The notes under the pieces were generated by a model. The model saw only the letters and a list, made by a program, of their open reading frames with translations, was not told where the DNA came from and made no database searches. Below, piece after piece: positions 14,368 to 15,595 of a stretch of 15,595 bases of DNA; positions within the stretch are counted from its first letter, which is position 1, and each line of letters opens with the position of its first letter. Origin of the DNA: Candidatus Roizmanbacteria bacterium (GTDB lineage: Bacteria > Patescibacteriota > Microgenomatia > UBA1406 > GWC2-37-13); contig JACQRR010000015.1 of assembly GCA_016206365.1 (NCBI GenBank), forward strand, positions 1-15,595, read 5' to 3'. A program made the position numbers and the translations under genes.

Positions 14368-14565
14368 ATGATTAAAACAAAGAAAGAAAAAATTGCAAAA
14401 AAAGGTAAAGTGCTTATGTCTTTTAATAAAGTTGTGCTTTTTAAATTTTTGAAAAGGACTAAAGAGGGAAAATATGCTCCTATTGATCAATCATCACTCC
14501 CTTACTCCAGAATTAAACAACAAGCAGAGTCAGGAGAAGAACAATATATATACGCTTTAAGATAA
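14368..14565 (+). CDS. Small basic protein, last gene of the cluster
   Basis: A 65-aa lysine-rich protein starting MIKTKKEKIAKKGKVLMSF, then NKVVLFKFLKRTKEGKYAPI and ending EEQYIYALR. I do not recognise it. The frame opens at a TTG (14353), but ATG 14368 sits 6 nt after a TATAAT and is the better start; an internal ATG at 14416 is also possible. It begins 27 bp after the protease stop. The basic N-terminus could bind nucleic acid. Confidence that it is translated is moderate. Confidence 0.5.
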   Translation: MIKTKKEKIAKKGKVLMSFNKVVLFKFLKRTKEGKYAPIDQSSLPYSRIKQQAESGEEQYIYALR

Positions 14566-14767
14566 TTACAAATAAATTCTCCAATCTCCTAAAATCATTC
14601 TTATAGGTATCAAGTTTTTATCAAGAAAGGTGATCTAAAAACAGCTGCTATTTCCTTCATAAATCTGATAAACTCATCTATTAAAGAGTTCGAAAGAAGA
14701 CAACGGAGGTTCACCAAACGTTAGAGTTCACAAGTCTTGACAAAACTGTATCATAATAGTTCATCTT

Positions 14768-14850
14768 GTCATTCCCGCGTAGGCGGGAATCTATATAATT
14801 TTGACTATTAGAATAGCATAGATCTGGATTCCCTCTTTCGAGGGAATGAC
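14768..14850. repeat. GTCATTCCC-type inverted-repeat element
   Basis: The ends GTCATTCCC (14768-14776) and GGGAATGAC (14842-14850) are perfect inverted repeats. Each end carries its own hairpin: ATTCCCGC-GTAG-GCGGGAAT (14771-14790) and ATTCCCTCTTTCGAGGGAAT (14829-14848). It resembles the dispersed GTCATTCCCGC...GCGGGAATC repeats known from many bacterial genomes. Confidence 0.75.
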
Positions 14851-14915
14851 AGTTGAGTGTCAAGAATCGTGAATAGTTACTAAATCCTGCACTCCTGGAG
14901 TGAAGGGCGGCTTCA

Positions 14916-14924
14916 TGATATAAT
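14916..14924 (+). promoter_or_regulatory. dedA promoter, perfect extended -10
   Basis: TGATATAAT (TG, one base, TATAAT) with the -10 at 14919-14924, 12 nt before ATG 14937. The predicted start at about 14931 gives a leader of about 6 nt. The -35 position (about 14896) is weak but is covered by the dyad CACTCC-T-GGAGTG (14890-14902). An AAGGA at 14925-14929 could serve as a ribosome-binding site on a longer transcript. Confidence 0.55.
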
Positions 14925-14936
14925 AAGGATTAACTT

Positions 14937-15575
14937 ATGCAATTTGATCTTGTAAAAATACTCCCAACCATCGGCTATTTGGGAATTTTTGCAATTGTTT
15001 TTGCCGAATCCGGGTTACTAATCGGTTTTTTCCTCCCAGGAGACAGCCTCCTTTTTACAGCCGGTTTTCTAGCCTCACAAGGAGTTTTTGACATCAGACT
15101 TTTAGCTTTTCTGTGCTTTATCGGAGCAGTCGCAGGGGATAGCGTCGGCTATGCTTTTGGCCATAAAGTCGGAAGAAGGTTATTCCAGAAAAAAGATTCT
15201 TTGCTTTTTCACAAAGATAATCTGATGAAGGCAGAAAAATTTTATGAAAAGCACGGTAAAAAAACTATAGTCTTAGCTCGATTTATGCCGATGATCAGAA
15301 CCTTTGCACCCATTGTAGCCGGAATCGGCAGCATGGACTACAAAACTTTCTTGTCTTATAACATTTTTGGCGGTTTATTCTGGGGTGTGGGAGTAACAGT
15401 CGCCGGTTATTTTCTGGGAAGCCTCATCCCTGACGTCGATAAATATTTGTTGCCGATTATCTTAGCAATTATAATAATTTCCGTTTCTCCCGCAGCCATC
15501 CACATCCTCAAAGATCCACACCATCGCAAACAGTTGGTAGCGCTTCTCCTTAAACCCTTCAATTCCAAAAAATAA
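14937..15575 (+). CDS. DedA-family (SNARE-associated domain) membrane protein
   Basis: A 212-aa inner-membrane protein of the DedA family, whose members are linked to membrane homeostasis and lipid-carrier flipping. The family marks are present: VFAESGLLIGFFLPGDSLLF with Glu24 and Asp36, AGDSVGYAFG with Asp68, and the block ARFMPMIRTFAPIVAGIGSM with Arg115 and Arg121, followed by NIFGGLFWG. Hydrophobic spans lie at about 10-32, 38-50, 54-75, 142-162 and 170-190, with re-entrant-type segments. The N-terminus is uncleaved-looking and the C-terminus is basic (KDPHHRKQ). Start 14937 is the first ATG after the promoter. It appears to be a single gene returning to core functions after the accessory cluster. 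The exact DedA paralogue cannot be assigned. Confidence 0.92.
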   Translation: MQFDLVKILPTIGYLGIFAIVFAESGLLIGFFLPGDSLLFTAGFLASQGVFDIRLLAFLCFIGAVAGDSVGYAFGHKVGRRLFQKKDSLLFHKDNLMKAEKFYEKHGKKTIVLARFMPMIRTFAPIVAGIGSMDYKTFLSYNIFGGLFWGVGVTVAGYFLGSLIPDVDKYLLPIILAIIIISVSPAAIHILKDPHHRKQLVALLLKPFNSKK

Positions 15576-15595
15576 CCCAGGCACACAATTAATTA

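Larger units (their letters stand above)
14566..14936. other. Intergenic region at the right end of the accessory cluster
   Basis: A 371-bp gap with no credible gene. It holds the GTCATTCCC inverted-repeat element (14768-14850), an isolated TTGACA at 14737-14742 without a matching -10, a small dyad CACTCC-T-GGAGTG (14890-14902), and the dedA promoter. No attachment-site copy of the tRNA-Glu 3' end is found here. Confidence 0.6.

Noticed and set aside
14628..14642. AAAGGTGATC, a long match to the 16S 3' tail
   Set aside because: No start codon follows at a usable distance and no open frame exists, so it is not a ribosome-binding site in use.
8482..15595. A second attachment-site copy of the tRNA-Glu 3' end within the window
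   Set aside because: By eye no copy of GGTTCGAATCCGCTTGGGG was found right of the tRNA; the similar GAGTTCGAAAG near 14690 does not extend.

Overview
The window looks like part of a small, AT-rich bacterial genome, most plausibly a Candidate Phyla Radiation (Patescibacteria) organism, perhaps of the Microgenomates type. That placement is an inference. It rests on divergent but catalytically intact core enzymes (enolase, CTP synthase), short core proteins, a 23S rRNA gene with no 16S rRNA beside it, many short palindromic repeats between genes, and start codons lying almost on top of -10 promoter boxes. The standard code fits: TAA, TAG and TGA all act as stops.

Layout. 1-630: the 5' part of a 23S rRNA gene on the minus strand, running off the left edge, preceded by tRNA-Ala(UGC) at 811-884. 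885-1350 holds nested repeats and the ppsA promoter, with no 16S rRNA. 1351-4988: a tight two-gene operon, PEP synthase then enolase, adjacent steps at the bottom of glycolysis/gluconeogenesis. It converges with pyrG (CTP synthase, minus, 5095-6753) over a 112-bp palindrome that supplies both stop codons. pyrG and rplS (bL19) diverge from back-to-back promoters that share one -35 box, and both transcripts should be leaderless. yraN and a TM-helix/MscS-like membrane protein follow rplS. tRNA-Glu(UUC) is at 8409-8481.

8453-14565 is accessory DNA. It begins with a wrecked serine recombinase on the minus strand: its catalytic domain is missing, it carries a one-base frameshift, and its last ten codons are read through the tRNA-Glu gene. 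Two tiny overlapping genes and a strong terminator follow. Next comes a plus-strand cluster with its own promoter: a 71-aa helical protein, a 204-aa probable winged-helix protein, a 750-aa GHKL (MORC/Hsp90-like) ATPase with two Ig-like beta domains, a 390-aa SDH/ClpP-fold serine protease with a C-terminal four-cysteine zinc site, and a 65-aa basic protein. This cluster is the best candidate here for an undescribed system, possibly anti-phage defence in which an ATP-driven clamp is coupled to a protease. That function is a hypothesis from domain content and location only.

After a 371-bp repeat-bearing gap the window ends with a DedA-family membrane protein (14937-15575). Small dispersed palindromes recur throughout: in the rRNA spacer, at gene ends, beside both tRNAs, and inside ppsA, where two copies are read in frame exactly at the two interdomain linkers.
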